From CAYJOG01 sp964371695 [NCBI: uncultured bacterium] (GTDB lineage Bacteria > CAYJOG01), in the NCBI GenBank assembly GCA_964371695.1, contig CAYJOG010000008.1, positions 1 to 18,506 on the forward strand: a stretch of 18,506 nt of DNA, read 5' to 3'. Each line of letters opens with the position of its first letter. Within the stretch, counting starts at the first letter, position 1. The notes under the pieces were generated by a model. The model had not been told where the DNA came from. It was given only the letters and a program-made list of their open reading frames with translations, and did no database searches. The translations under genes and the position numbers were made by a program. This document shows, in pieces, positions 6,986 to 14,978 of the stretch.

Positions 6986-7017
6986 TACCCTCTCCCATCT
7001 GACGACGGGAGAGGGTA
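6986..7017. repeat. hairpin with perfect 11-base arms TACCCTCTCCC / GGGAGAGGGTA
   Basis: The loop is 10 bases. The stem resembles the CCTCTCCC..GGGAGAGG hairpin at 18412-18433 and is probably the same repeat family. There is no T-run after it, so a classical terminator is unlikely. Confidence 0.7.
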
Positions 7018-7229
7018 AAGAGCGGCGAGAAACCTCTACCGTATTCGGCATGATTTACGTCGCCATGTATAAAAGTGGTTGTGCGAAACATAGGCCGCTT
7101 CAAGCAGGCTCTTGCCGTCATGGTTTTAACTGGGCATTTCCACCATAAACCGGTTTCATTCGGCTGAAAACAGGTTTACGCTTGTCGTTCTTATCCAAAA
7201 AAACCACCCGGTTCAAAAAGGAGATTCCC

Positions 7230-7772
7230 ATGCACGGTGTTGTGTTTTCCATGTTGCGGAAATATGTGACCGACAGTGGCGGCAGCGCCGCCTGGGACGG
7301 GTTGCTGCAAGAGGCCGGATTGTCGGGCAAGACCTTTCTGGCGGTGTCGCTTTATCCCGATGAAGACATTCTGGCTCTGGTGGGGGCCGCCAGCCGCCTC
7401 AACGCCGTGAGCGCCGACACGGTGCTGGAGGGTTTCGGCAAATTTCTCGCGCCGGAACTGATGGGTGTGTACAGCAGTCTGGTGAAATCCGAATGGGGAC
7501 CGCTGGATTTTCTGGAAAACGTGGAAGGGACCATTCACAAGGTGGTGCGCCTGAAAAACCCCGGCGCGGAACCGGCCCGGCTGAAATGCGAGCGTAAGGG
7601 GCCCCAAGAAATCGTCATCACCTACACCTCCCCCCGCCATTTGTGCTCGTTGGCCACGGGCATGATGCATGGCGTGGGAGACCGTTATGGCAAAACCCTC
7701 GCCGTCACCGAAACCTCCTGCATGAAAAAAGGCGACGCCGCCTGTGTGCTGAACTGCACTGAAAAAGCCTGA
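7230..7772 (+). CDS. H-NOX heme nitric oxide/oxygen-binding protein
   Basis: A 180-residue H-NOX (HNOB) domain occupying the whole protein. Visible signatures: MHGVVFSMLRKYV start, SLYPDEDILALVGAAS (40-55), candidate proximal heme ligand His103 (EGTIHKVV), Pro115, and the heme-propionate motif Y-x-S-x-R as Tyr132-Ser134-Arg136 (YTSPR). These numbers nearly coincide with those of well-studied H-NOX proteins. Position 140 is Ser where O2-binding Thermoanaerobacter-type proteins have Tyr140, so NO sensing is more likely than O2 binding (inference). Cys139, Cys164 and Cys172 match the zinc-ligand cysteines described for Shewanella-type H-NOX, but the expected His161 is Glu. The start at 7230 has AAGGAG 7 nt upstream; ATG 7182 is in frame but lacks an SD and adds a non-family extension. 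No histidine kinase or cyclic-di-GMP partner is adjacent; cobA-hemD follows 38 nt later. Confidence 0.93.
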   Translation: MHGVVFSMLRKYVTDSGGSAAWDGLLQEAGLSGKTFLAVSLYPDEDILALVGAASRLNAVSADTVLEGFGKFLAPELMGVYSSLVKSEWGPLDFLENVEGTIHKVVRLKNPGAEPARLKCERKGPQEIVITYTSPRHLCSLATGMMHGVGDRYGKTLAVTETSCMKKGDAACVLNCTEKA

Positions 7773-7798
7773 ACCTTTCTCATCAGCCCGCCAAGCAC

Positions 7799-7804
7799 TA
7801 TCCT
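7799..7804 (+). promoter_or_regulatory. -10 box of cobA-hemD (leaderless type)
   Basis: TATCCT followed by GCCGCC and the ATG at 7811, a 6-nt gap with no SD. It sits in the 38-nt gap after the H-NOX stop, so the fusion gene may have its own leaderless transcript in addition to any read-through. Confidence 0.5.
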
Positions 7805-7810
7805 GCCGCC

Positions 7811-9391
7811 ATGGCGGCCACCGGCTCTGGCAAAAAGAAACCCTCTCCCCGCAAAACTCCTGAGAAAAAAGCCGGTTTTGTGTGGTTGGTGGGGGCGGGG
7901 CCAGGAGACCCCGGCCTGCTCACGCTCAAGGCGAAACAGGTGCTGGAAGAAGCCGACGTGGTGTTTTATGACCGCTTGGTAAACCCCGCCATCCTTGGCC
8001 ACGCCCACCCGGCGGCTCGCCTGATCGACGTGGGCAAGGCCCCCAAAAAACACAAAGCCACGCAAGAGGACATCAACGCCCTTTTGGTGCGCGAAGGCCA
8101 GCGGGGCAAAAAAGTGGTGCGCCTGAAGGGCGGCGATCCCTACATTTTTGGCCGGGGGGGCGAAGAGGCGTTGGCGCTGATTGCCGCCGGTGTGCCGTTC
8201 GCCGAAGTGCCGGGCATCACCAGCGCCGTGGCGGCGCCGGCCTATGGCGGCGTGCCGGTGACACACCGCAACGTGGCCACCAGCCTCACCATCGTCACCG
8301 CCCACGAAATGCCCGGCAAAGAGACCACCCAGCTCAACTGGAGGGCACTGGCCAGCCTGTGCGCCACCGGCGGCACACTGGTTTTTCTGATGGGTGTGGA
8401 GCGCCTGGAGCAGGTGTGCGCCATGTTGCAGAAACACGGCCTGAAGGCTGCCACGCCCGCCGCGCTGGTTTATCGCGGCACCTGGCCAGAACAGCGATCG
8501 TTGCGGGCCACGGTGGATACGCTGGCCAAGCGGGCGCGGGAAGAAAACTTCAGGCCCCCCAGCGTCACGGTCATCGGCCCCGTGGCGGGCCTGCCCGAAA
8601 GCCTCAACTGGTTCGAGCACCGGCCCCTGTTTGGCAAAACCGTGGTCATCACCCGCGCCCGCGAGCAGGCCAGCGTGCTGGGTCAAAAGCTGGCGGCACT
8701 GGGGGCCACGGTGGTGGAACTGCCCAGCATCCAGATACGGTTTCGGGAGGACGATCTGTTCAGGTCGCTGAAACCGGCGGCCTTTGATCACCTGCTGTTC
8801 ACCAGCGCCAACGGCGTGAAGGCGGTGGTGGAAAACCTGCGCCGCCACGGGCGGGACATCCGCACACTGGCCGGGCCAGACATCGGCGCCATCGGCCCCG
8901 CCACGGCGGCGGCCTGTCAGGCCGTGGGCCTGCGGGTGAATGAAATGCCCGACACCTTTGTGGCCGAGTCCCTGCTGGCGCTGTATCCGCCCAAAAAAGC
9001 CAAAGGCAAATCATTCCTGCTGTTGCGGGCGCAAGAGGCCCGCGACGTGCTGGTCACGGGTCTGCGCAGTCGGGGCGCGACGGTGAAGGAAGTGGCGGTG
9101 TATGACACGCTGCCCGCCGCGCCCGACAAAACCGCCCTGGCCACCCTGCGCGAACACGGGGCAGACGCGGTGACCTTCACCGCCAGCAGCACGGTGCGGC
9201 ACTTTCACGACATGGCCCGGCGGCTGAAACTGATGGGCGTGCTGAAAACCGCCGCCTTCATCAGCATCGGCCCCATCACCTCGGCCACCATGCAGGAACT
9301 GGGCCTGCCCCTCAGCGGCGAAGCCACAGAAAGCACCATGGAGGGTGTGGTGCAGGCGGTGGTGGCAGCACTGGGAGGAAAAAGGAAATAA
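7811..9391 (+). CDS. cobA-hemD: fused uroporphyrinogen-III C-methyltransferase / uroporphyrinogen-III synthase
   Basis: A 526-residue bifunctional cytoplasmic protein. After a basic 20-residue lead, residues 23-265 are an SAM-dependent uroporphyrinogen-III methyltransferase: VGAGPGDPGLLTL (27-39), YDRLV (53-57), RLKGGDPYIFGRGGEEA (104-120) and PGITSAVAAPAYGGVPVTH (134-152). This half makes precorrin-2 for siroheme or cobalamin. From about residue 273 (FEHRPLFGKTVVITRAREQA) comes the HemD half, with FTSANGVKAV, AIGPATAAAC, and FTASSTVRHF, which cyclises hydroxymethylbilane to uroporphyrinogen III. The fusion places synthesis and diversion of uroporphyrinogen III in one polypeptide. The start is supported by the family core beginning at residue 22 and by the -10 box 6 nt upstream. 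It converges on the TIR gene. Confidence 0.96.
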   Translation: MAATGSGKKKPSPRKTPEKKAGFVWLVGAGPGDPGLLTLKAKQVLEEADVVFYDRLVNPAILGHAHPAARLIDVGKAPKKHKATQEDINALLVREGQRGKKVVRLKGGDPYIFGRGGEEALALIAAGVPFAEVPGITSAVAAPAYGGVPVTHRNVATSLTIVTAHEMPGKETTQLNWRALASLCATGGTLVFLMGVERLEQVCAMLQKHGLKAATPAALVYRGTWPEQRSLRATVDTLAKRAREENFRPPSVTVIGPVAGLPESLNWFEHRPLFGKTVVITRAREQASVLGQKLAALGATVVELPSIQIRFREDDLFRSLKPAAFDHLLFTSANGVKAVVENLRRHGRDIRTLAGPDIGAIGPATAAACQAVGLRVNEMPDTFVAESLLALYPPKKAKGKSFLLLRAQEARDVLVTGLRSRGATVKEVAVYDTLPAAPDKTALATLREHGADAVTFTASSTVRHFHDMARRLKLMGVLKTAAFISIGPITSATMQELGLPLSGEATESTMEGVVQAVVAALGGKRK

Positions 9392-9467
9392 CCCGCTTTT
9401 CCTGCAAATTTCTTATAGGGTGTGGTCTCTATAATTTTGCCGGATAGATGCACAATGTTGGAATATT

Positions 9468-10145
9468 CTATCTTTTTCTTAAATCCTCGGCAAGAACGCG
9501 TATCCCTTCCGCAACATTTTTTAACGCAGTGTCTAAACTACTGGCCGATTTCACTGCCAAAGCGCCGTCGGGTAAAGCCTGAAATTTCCCAATAGGCGTG
9601 TGCTTCCAAAGACAGTCCCGGAGAATGATAGGAACTATGGTGGCTCCACCTTCTTCATTTAGTTCAATTGCCCTCTCAAATTCTTTTTCGTAACAGAATT
9701 CAGAATTTAAAAAATCAACACTAACCAATAGAAGTATTAATTTTGAACCTTCCAATTTTTCAGCTATCTTTGTATCCCATTTGTCTCCCGCTTTGATTTC
9801 TCCATCATGCCAACATTTTATCAAGTTTAACCGTTCAAGGGGCTTTAAGTGTGCCAAGAGCATCTTTTTTAGTTCCATATCGATATGAGAGTAAGAAACA
9901 AACGCCGCAAAGGGCTTGTCTTCTGTATTTGAGGCCAAACAAACACTTCCGCCTTTGCCAGTGCCTTTCTTAATCTGATTCTCTTCCAGCAACTGATACC
10001 TTATTCGTTCGTACTTGCGATCATCCCAGCTAAGGCTCGTCTTCAGTCTCAGGTTTGAAACATGTGGCGCGTCTGCGTTTGGGGTAAGGTCTTTTAGCTT
10101 ATCTAAAAAAATCTGTTTTTCTGTTCTTCTTGTTCTTTTTGACAT
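9468..10145 (-). CDS. TIR-domain protein with N-terminal winged-helix-like segment
   Basis: A 225-residue protein. Residues 12-72 (KLKDLTPNADAPHVSNLRL through GTGKGGSVCLAS) look like a winged-helix fold: a helical part then the KYERIRYQLLEENQIKKG turn and a Gly-rich wing. Residues 79-223 form a bacterial TIR domain: FAAFVSYSHIDMELKK (79-94), CWHDGEIKAGDKWD (111-124), LILLLVSVDFLNSEFCYEKE (136-155), with Glu155 aligned to the conserved acidic residue of NADase-type TIRs, then IVPIILRDCLW (170-180) and FQALPDG (188-194). Bacterial TIR domains commonly cleave NAD+ in anti-phage defence; that role here is inference. The start MSKRTRR at 10145 is chosen over an in-frame ATG 30 nt upstream because AAAGGG lies 7-8 nt before it. 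The gene is strikingly AT-rich against its GC-rich neighbours, indicating recent transfer. No partner effector or mobility gene is adjacent. Confidence 0.9.
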   Translation of the reverse strand: MSKRTRRTEKQIFLDKLKDLTPNADAPHVSNLRLKTSLSWDDRKYERIRYQLLEENQIKKGTGKGGSVCLASNTEDKPFAAFVSYSHIDMELKKMLLAHLKPLERLNLIKCWHDGEIKAGDKWDTKIAEKLEGSKLILLLVSVDFLNSEFCYEKEFERAIELNEEGGATIVPIILRDCLWKHTPIGKFQALPDGALAVKSASSLDTALKNVAEGIRVLAEDLRKR

Positions 10146-10342
10146 CACATGCCCTTTCAATGCGATATGCAGCAACTCTTAAGTCGGAGTAATTTCGAAT
10201 GGCCGGAAAACGTAAAATAAATTGAGACTGCATGGAATTCTTTTATGCCCAACAATTGGTTTAGCTTAAGCAAAACTATGTTTAGTTTGGCACAAAAGGG
10301 GGGAGGCTGTCAACTACACCATTTCCGATCACAAAGCACACC

Positions 10343-11329
10343 CTACATCCCCACACCCTTCCACCATGGGCTGATCCGCAGGGGTTTCAGGGCCGGGTCG
10401 GTGAGGGCCTGGGTGCGGAAGGTTTTGTCCAGCGTCACCGCCCGTTTCAGCGGCGCAGCGGCCTCTTTGAATTTGCCCAGGCGCGTGAGCGCCACCGCCG
10501 ACTGATAGTGGTAATAGGCGTTGCGCGGGTCAGCCTGTGCGGCCCGCTGGGCAAAACGCGCCATGGCGGCGGTGTCGTTCTGCTCCTGCGCCGCGGCGAA
10601 CAGATAGGCCCAGCCCTCCAGCACCGAGGGTTTCCGTTCCACCACCGGCAGCAGGGCGTTTTTCACACAGGGGTTATCCCCCGTGAGCGAGCACAACACC
10701 CCCAGCGCCAGCCCCACGCCATAACTCTTGGGGCGGCCCGTGCGCAGGCGTTCCAGCAGGGCGCGGGCGGTGGCAAAGTCCGGGTTCTGGTTTTGCAGGG
10801 CCAGAGCCAGTTCCAGTTGGGCGGCCTCAGAGGCCCCCCGCTGCACTGCCTGGGAAAGCGCCAGACGGGCCTCCAGCGGGCGAGTCTGGCCGGTGAGGCC
10901 CAGTGTGGTCCATGCGGCGATTTCTTCTTCGGTGGGCGCGGCCACGCCCGATTTGTCCAGACCAAACCACACCCGGCTCTGGGCATACCAGTCGCCCAGG
11001 CCCCGGCCCCGCAGGTTGAGCCGCCGCGCCGCGCCACCACTCAGCGCACCGCCAAACCGCCAGTTCTGCACCGTGCCGCCAAAGCCGCCGGTGAGCGCCG
11101 CCACGGCGCAGCGGCCGTCGGGCAGTGATGGCCCGGCTTCTGTTCCCGCCACCACCAGGGCGGCGTTGAGCCAGCGCCGCCAGCCCGCCATGGCCCCCGG
11201 CGATCCCATGCCCCCGGCGGCCTTCACGCTCACCCGCCCCAGGCAGGCGGCCTGGGCGGCGGGGGCGGCCCACAGACTCAGCAGGCCAAGACACAGCACA
11301 CCCAGAATCAAACGGCGTGGTCCGGCCAT
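10343..11329 (-). CDS. exported tetratricopeptide-repeat protein
   Basis: A 328-residue protein with a clear signal peptide (LILGVLCLGLLSLWAAPAAQ, cleavage near AQA/ACLG). The middle part (about residues 30-130) is Gly/Ala-rich, with GFGGTVQNWRFGGALSGGAA, and is not recognised. The C-terminal two thirds is alpha-helical with TPR-like spacing, for example VLEGWAYLFAAAQEQNDTAA, RAAQADPRNAYYHYQSAVAL and LGKFKEAAAPLKRAVTLD. A periplasmic scaffold or Sel1/TPR-type interaction protein is likely; no partner can be named. The start has no SD; GACAAC lies just upstream of the ATG but at 3 nt, closer than the usual gap here. The gene is divergent from thiC, with about 205 bp between the starts, and its 3' end faces the AT-rich stretch upstream of the TIR gene. 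Confidence 0.75.
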   Translation of the reverse strand: MAGPRRLILGVLCLGLLSLWAAPAAQAACLGRVSVKAAGGMGSPGAMAGWRRWLNAALVVAGTEAGPSLPDGRCAVAALTGGFGGTVQNWRFGGALSGGAARRLNLRGRGLGDWYAQSRVWFGLDKSGVAAPTEEEIAAWTTLGLTGQTRPLEARLALSQAVQRGASEAAQLELALALQNQNPDFATARALLERLRTGRPKSYGVGLALGVLCSLTGDNPCVKNALLPVVERKPSVLEGWAYLFAAAQEQNDTAAMARFAQRAAQADPRNAYYHYQSAVALTRLGKFKEAAAPLKRAVTLDKTFRTQALTDPALKPLRISPWWKGVGM

Positions 11330-12887
<1,558 letters not shown>

Positions 12888-12933
12888 GGCGGGTTCTCAA
12901 ACCCCGCCCTGGTGGCTCTTCGCTTTAAATTGA

Positions 12934-12994
12934 GGAGTAGGTGCGGTGTCCCCACCGCACTATTACGGCAGCGATGGGGACATCGTTGCTACTC
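12934..12994. repeat. inverted pair of GAGTAG hairpin repeats between convergent genes
   Basis: Forward copy at 12934-12960 (GGAGTAG, stem GTGCGGTG / CACCGCAC) and inverted copy at 12968-12994 (reverse complement begins GAGTAGCAACGATG, stem with loop TCCCC). Both lie in the 127-bp gap where thiC and the epimerase gene converge. Stem bases differ between the copies but pairing is kept. Confidence 0.8.
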
Positions 12995-13014
12995 ATCTTG
13001 GGTCGAATGAATCA

Positions 13015-13923
13015 CTAAATCCCAAGCTCCCCGCGCCACCAGTCGATGGTTTCTGACAGACCATCTTCGAGCGAAAAACGGGGGGTGAAACCCACTTCAT
13101 GTTTCAGGCGGGTCACGTCGGCCAGAATCTGTGGGGGTTCTTCTTCGCGGGCGGCGATGGCGCCGGGCAAGAGCAGGTCTTCGCGCCCCAGCAGCCGGGC
13201 GATGGTACGGGTGACTTTTTTGAGCGACACCGCTTCACCGCTGGCGATGTTCACCGCGCCTTCCACCTCGCTGGCCAAAAGCGCCACCAGGCCCCCCGCC
13301 ACGTCCTCAACATGCAGCAGATCGCGCAACTGGCCGCCGTGGGTGGTGCGGGCTTCTTCGCCCCGCAGCAGGTGGGTGATCACCGAGGCCACCAGACGGG
13401 TGGGGTTTTCGTGGGGGCCGTAGAGAAAAAACACCCGCCCCCAGGCGTGGCTCAGGCCCGTCTGGCGTGAGAACGCCCCCAGCACCTGGCGCAGGCTGTT
13501 TTTGCACACGCCATAAAGCGTGGCCGGGCGCAGGGGTGTGTGGGCCTCGTGGCACATTTCGCCGCCCCAGTCATATTCCGCGCAACTGCCCGCCACCACC
13601 ACCCGCCTGCCCCCCGCGCTCTGAAAACGCCGTATCAGGTGCAGGCTCGCGGCCACCCAGTCCAGGTTTTCGGGGCTTGTCCAGTACTCACCGGGCGAGG
13701 TGGTCCAGGCCAAGTGCAGCAGATGGGTGGGCCGGTGGCGGTTGAGCACGTCTTCCACGGCGCGGGCGTTCATCAGGTCCACGGTTTCATAGGCCGCGTC
13801 CAGTTCCGGCGGCGGATCGTCCACCCCCACGCCCACCACGTCAAAACCCCGCGCCAAAAGCGTCGGGGCCGTTTGCCTGCCGATGAAACCACTCAAACCA
13901 GTCACCAGAACCTTGCCGGACAT
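13015..13923 (-). CDS. NAD-dependent epimerase/dehydratase (extended SDR), sugar-nucleotide type
   Basis: A 302-residue extended short-chain dehydrogenase. The Rossmann glycine motif is TGLSGFIG (8-15), the active-site Ser is in AGSCAEY (111-117), and the catalytic Y-x3-K is Tyr137/Lys141 in LYGVCK. Further family marks are GRVFFLYGP, RDLLHVEDVAGGLVALL and NIASGEAVSLKKV. Members act on nucleoside-diphosphate sugars for surface polysaccharides; the GSCAEY variant suggests a dTDP/CDP-deoxysugar reductase or epimerase, but the substrate cannot be read from the sequence. The start at 13923 is preferred to an in-frame ATG 39 nt upstream because MSGKVLVTG begins the fold and because GACAAT (13935-13930) lies exactly six bases before it, the leaderless spacing. 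There are no polysaccharide neighbours, so it looks solitary. Confidence 0.88.
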   Translation of the reverse strand: MSGKVLVTGLSGFIGRQTAPTLLARGFDVVGVGVDDPPPELDAAYETVDLMNARAVEDVLNRHRPTHLLHLAWTTSPGEYWTSPENLDWVAASLHLIRRFQSAGGRRVVVAGSCAEYDWGGEMCHEAHTPLRPATLYGVCKNSLRQVLGAFSRQTGLSHAWGRVFFLYGPHENPTRLVASVITHLLRGEEARTTHGGQLRDLLHVEDVAGGLVALLASEVEGAVNIASGEAVSLKKVTRTIARLLGREDLLLPGAIAAREEEPPQILADVTRLKHEVGFTPRFSLEDGLSETIDWWRGELGI

Positions 13924-13929
13924 GTGGTT

Positions 13930-13935
13930 ATTGTC
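13930..13935 (-). promoter_or_regulatory. -10 box of the epimerase gene (leaderless type)
   Basis: GACAAT on the minus strand, then AACCAC and the ATG at 13923. It has one mismatch to TANNNT (G for the first T) but the same 6-nt spacing as the other cases, and there is no SD. Confidence 0.4.
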
Positions 13936-14050
13936 GCACGAACCAGCGCCGAAATGCGCCATTCCGGCGCCACCGCCAGTTTATTAGAGCGTTTTCGGAA
14001 ATGGCAGAGCATTGACTGAGGCTTCCTGTCCAAACCTTGGCCAACCCGCC

Positions 14051-14077
14051 GTCATTCCCGCGAAAGCGGGAATCCAG
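14051..14077 (+). repeat. GTCATTCCCGCGAAAGCGGG palindromic repeat, copy 1 of an inverted pair
   Basis: Stem ATTCCCGC / GCGGGAAT with core GAAA; a perfect reverse-complement copy is at 14449-14475. This palindrome type is widespread in proteobacterial and neisserial intergenic DNA and produces the familiar false peptides FPRKRES and SRFRGND. Confidence 0.85.
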
Positions 14078-14233
14078 TTGAAATAAAAACGCAAAAAAAC
14101 CTTTGTCTTTTTTCATTTGGTGGGGCAGGCATCCTGCCTGCCTTTTATATGAACGCAGGCAAGACCACAGGCGGGGACGCCCATTGCTGTCAGGTTTATG
14201 AAGAAAGCAAAGGAATTGCAAGGGTTTTTTAAC

Positions 14234-14257
14234 GTAGCCCCGGCGTCCCGCCGGGAG
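14234..14257 (+). repeat. 24-bp repeat, inner arm of the nested block (left)
   Basis: GTAGCCCCGGCG followed by TCCCGCCGGGAG; itself a partial palindrome (CCCGGCG / CGCCGGG). Its perfect inverted copy is at 14348-14371, leaving a 90-bp loop with two smaller hairpins. Confidence 0.85.
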
Positions 14258-14347
14258 GATCAACCGCGCCGAAGGCGCGTACCAATTTGTCTTTTTTCTT
14301 ATTTCCCTGAAAAACTTCTGTTTTGTGCCGCCTGCGGCGGTTTTTTT

Positions 14348-14371
14348 CTCCCGGCGGGACGCCGGGGCTAC
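14348..14371 (-). repeat. 24-bp repeat, inner arm of the nested block (right)
   Basis: Perfect reverse complement of 14234-14257; preceded by a seven-T run at 14341-14347. Confidence 0.85.
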
Positions 14372-14448
14372 CAGTAACCTTACGGCAATGGGCGGGGACG
14401 CCTGTGGCTACTCGCGCCACCAGAACTGGTTTTTGCTTTTTGTCCTGA

Positions 14449-14475
14449 CTGGATTCCCGCTTTCGCGGGAATGAC
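14449..14475 (-). repeat. GTCATTCCCGCGAAAGCGGG palindromic repeat, copy 2
   Basis: Exact 27-bp reverse complement of 14051-14077. It forms the second shell of the nested inverted block. Confidence 0.85.
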
Positions 14476-14531
14476 GCCATCCAGGGCGGGGCTTTCAGAC
14501 GATGCATGACACACCCATTCCGAAAATGCTC

Positions 14532-14537
14532 TAAACT
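14532..14537 (+). promoter_or_regulatory. -10 box of the 136-residue protein gene, partly repeat-derived
   Basis: TAAACT lies 8 nt before GTG 14546. The first bases of the box belong to the right outer arm of the nested repeat block (14515-14534), so the repeat appears to supply part of the promoter. No clear -35 was found; ATGACA (14506-14511) is 20 bp away, too far for a standard promoter. Confidence 0.35.
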
Positions 14538-14545
14538 CAGGCCCC

Positions 14546-14956
14546 GTGGCCTCCAAACGAGTCTATGTCCCTCGGCAGCGAAACAGGCCCCCCGGCCTGT
14601 TTCAGGTGCATGGGCGCACGTTTGGCGTCATTCAACCCAAGGACATTCCCTCGGTGGAAGAACTGCGGGAGGCCTATCTGTCGTTCCGCCCGGCGCTGGA
14701 CGACCTGACCCTGCCCCCCAATCCCAATCCGCCCCCCATGACTTCCACCGGCGAGGAACTCATCATGGGTGAACTGCCCGAAGTGCTGATGCCGGAGTTT
14801 GACGACATGCGCGAACCCAACGAACTGCTGGAGGCCCGCGAGCAGCCCGAAACCTTCTTCAAGTGGGAGGGCGGCATGTTGCAGCTCAAGGGCAAAACAT
14901 TTTCTGCCGAGCAGGTGGCCGACATCATGAAGGTGTGGATCGCCCAGGACGAATAA
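14546..14956 (+). CDS. hypothetical 136-residue protein
   Basis: Not recognised. It begins with a basic segment (VASKRVYVPRQRNRPPGLFQ), contains a proline-rich run (LTLPPNPNPPPMTS, about residues 55-68), then an acidic region (ELPEVLMPEFDDMREPNELL) and ends with a small globular-looking part, FFKWEGGMLQLKGKTFSAEQ followed by VADIMKVWIAQDE. There is no signal peptide or membrane helix, so it should be cytoplasmic. Start GTG 14546 is supported by TAAACT 8 nt upstream and no SD; the next in-frame start (ATG 14725) would remove the first 60 residues. Codon use matches the GC-rich neighbours, which argues for a real gene. It converges on the binding-protein gene across 22 bp. Confidence 0.65.
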   Translation: MASKRVYVPRQRNRPPGLFQVHGRTFGVIQPKDIPSVEELREAYLSFRPALDDLTLPPNPNPPPMTSTGEELIMGELPEVLMPEFDDMREPNELLEAREQPETFFKWEGGMLQLKGKTFSAEQVADIMKVWIAQDE

Positions 14957-14978
14957 CCGGGGCCGTTCGCCACAGCGC

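Larger units (their letters stand above)
6854..7229. other. intergenic region with hairpin repeat between divergent genes
   Basis: Holds the promoter of the leftward Ig-like gene, a dispersed repeat copy (6951-6990), a strong hairpin (6986-7017) and the SD of the H-NOX gene (AAGGAG at 7217-7222). Short open frames here are repeat-derived. The stretch 7020-7200 shows no feature I can name. Confidence 0.5.
13984..14534. repeat. nested inverted-repeat block (four concentric pairs)
   Basis: Four repeat pairs lie in concentric inverted order: A 13984-14004 / 14515-14534 (TTAGAGC(G/A)TTTTCGGAA type, one substitution and one gap), B 14051-14077 / 14449-14475 (perfect 27 bp), C 14165-14187 / 14385-14407 (inverted arms with a 6-bp core in direct orientation), D 14234-14257 / 14348-14371 (perfect 24 bp). 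Local hairpins lie between them, for example GGCAGG-CAT-CCTGCC near 14124 and CGCGCC-GAA-GGCGCG near 14265. No credible gene is in the block; open frames through it give repeat-derived peptides such as FPRKRES and SRFRGND. Confidence 0.85.

Noticed and set aside
6986-7017. Rho-independent terminator
   Set aside because: The hairpin is strong but lacks a following T-run on either strand and resembles a dispersed repeat.
9392-10342. Search for attachment-site direct repeats flanking the AT-rich TIR island
   Set aside because: No convincing matching repeats were found at the two composition boundaries by eye, and there is no tRNA or integrase.
13928-14263. Minus-strand frame with SRFRGND
   Set aside because: Also a translation of the same palindrome, joined to other repeats.
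14229-14507. Minus-strand frame encoding peptides such as FPRKRESS
   Set aside because: This peptide is the standard false translation of the ATTCCCGCGAAAGCGGGAAT palindrome; the frame lies wholly in the repeat block.
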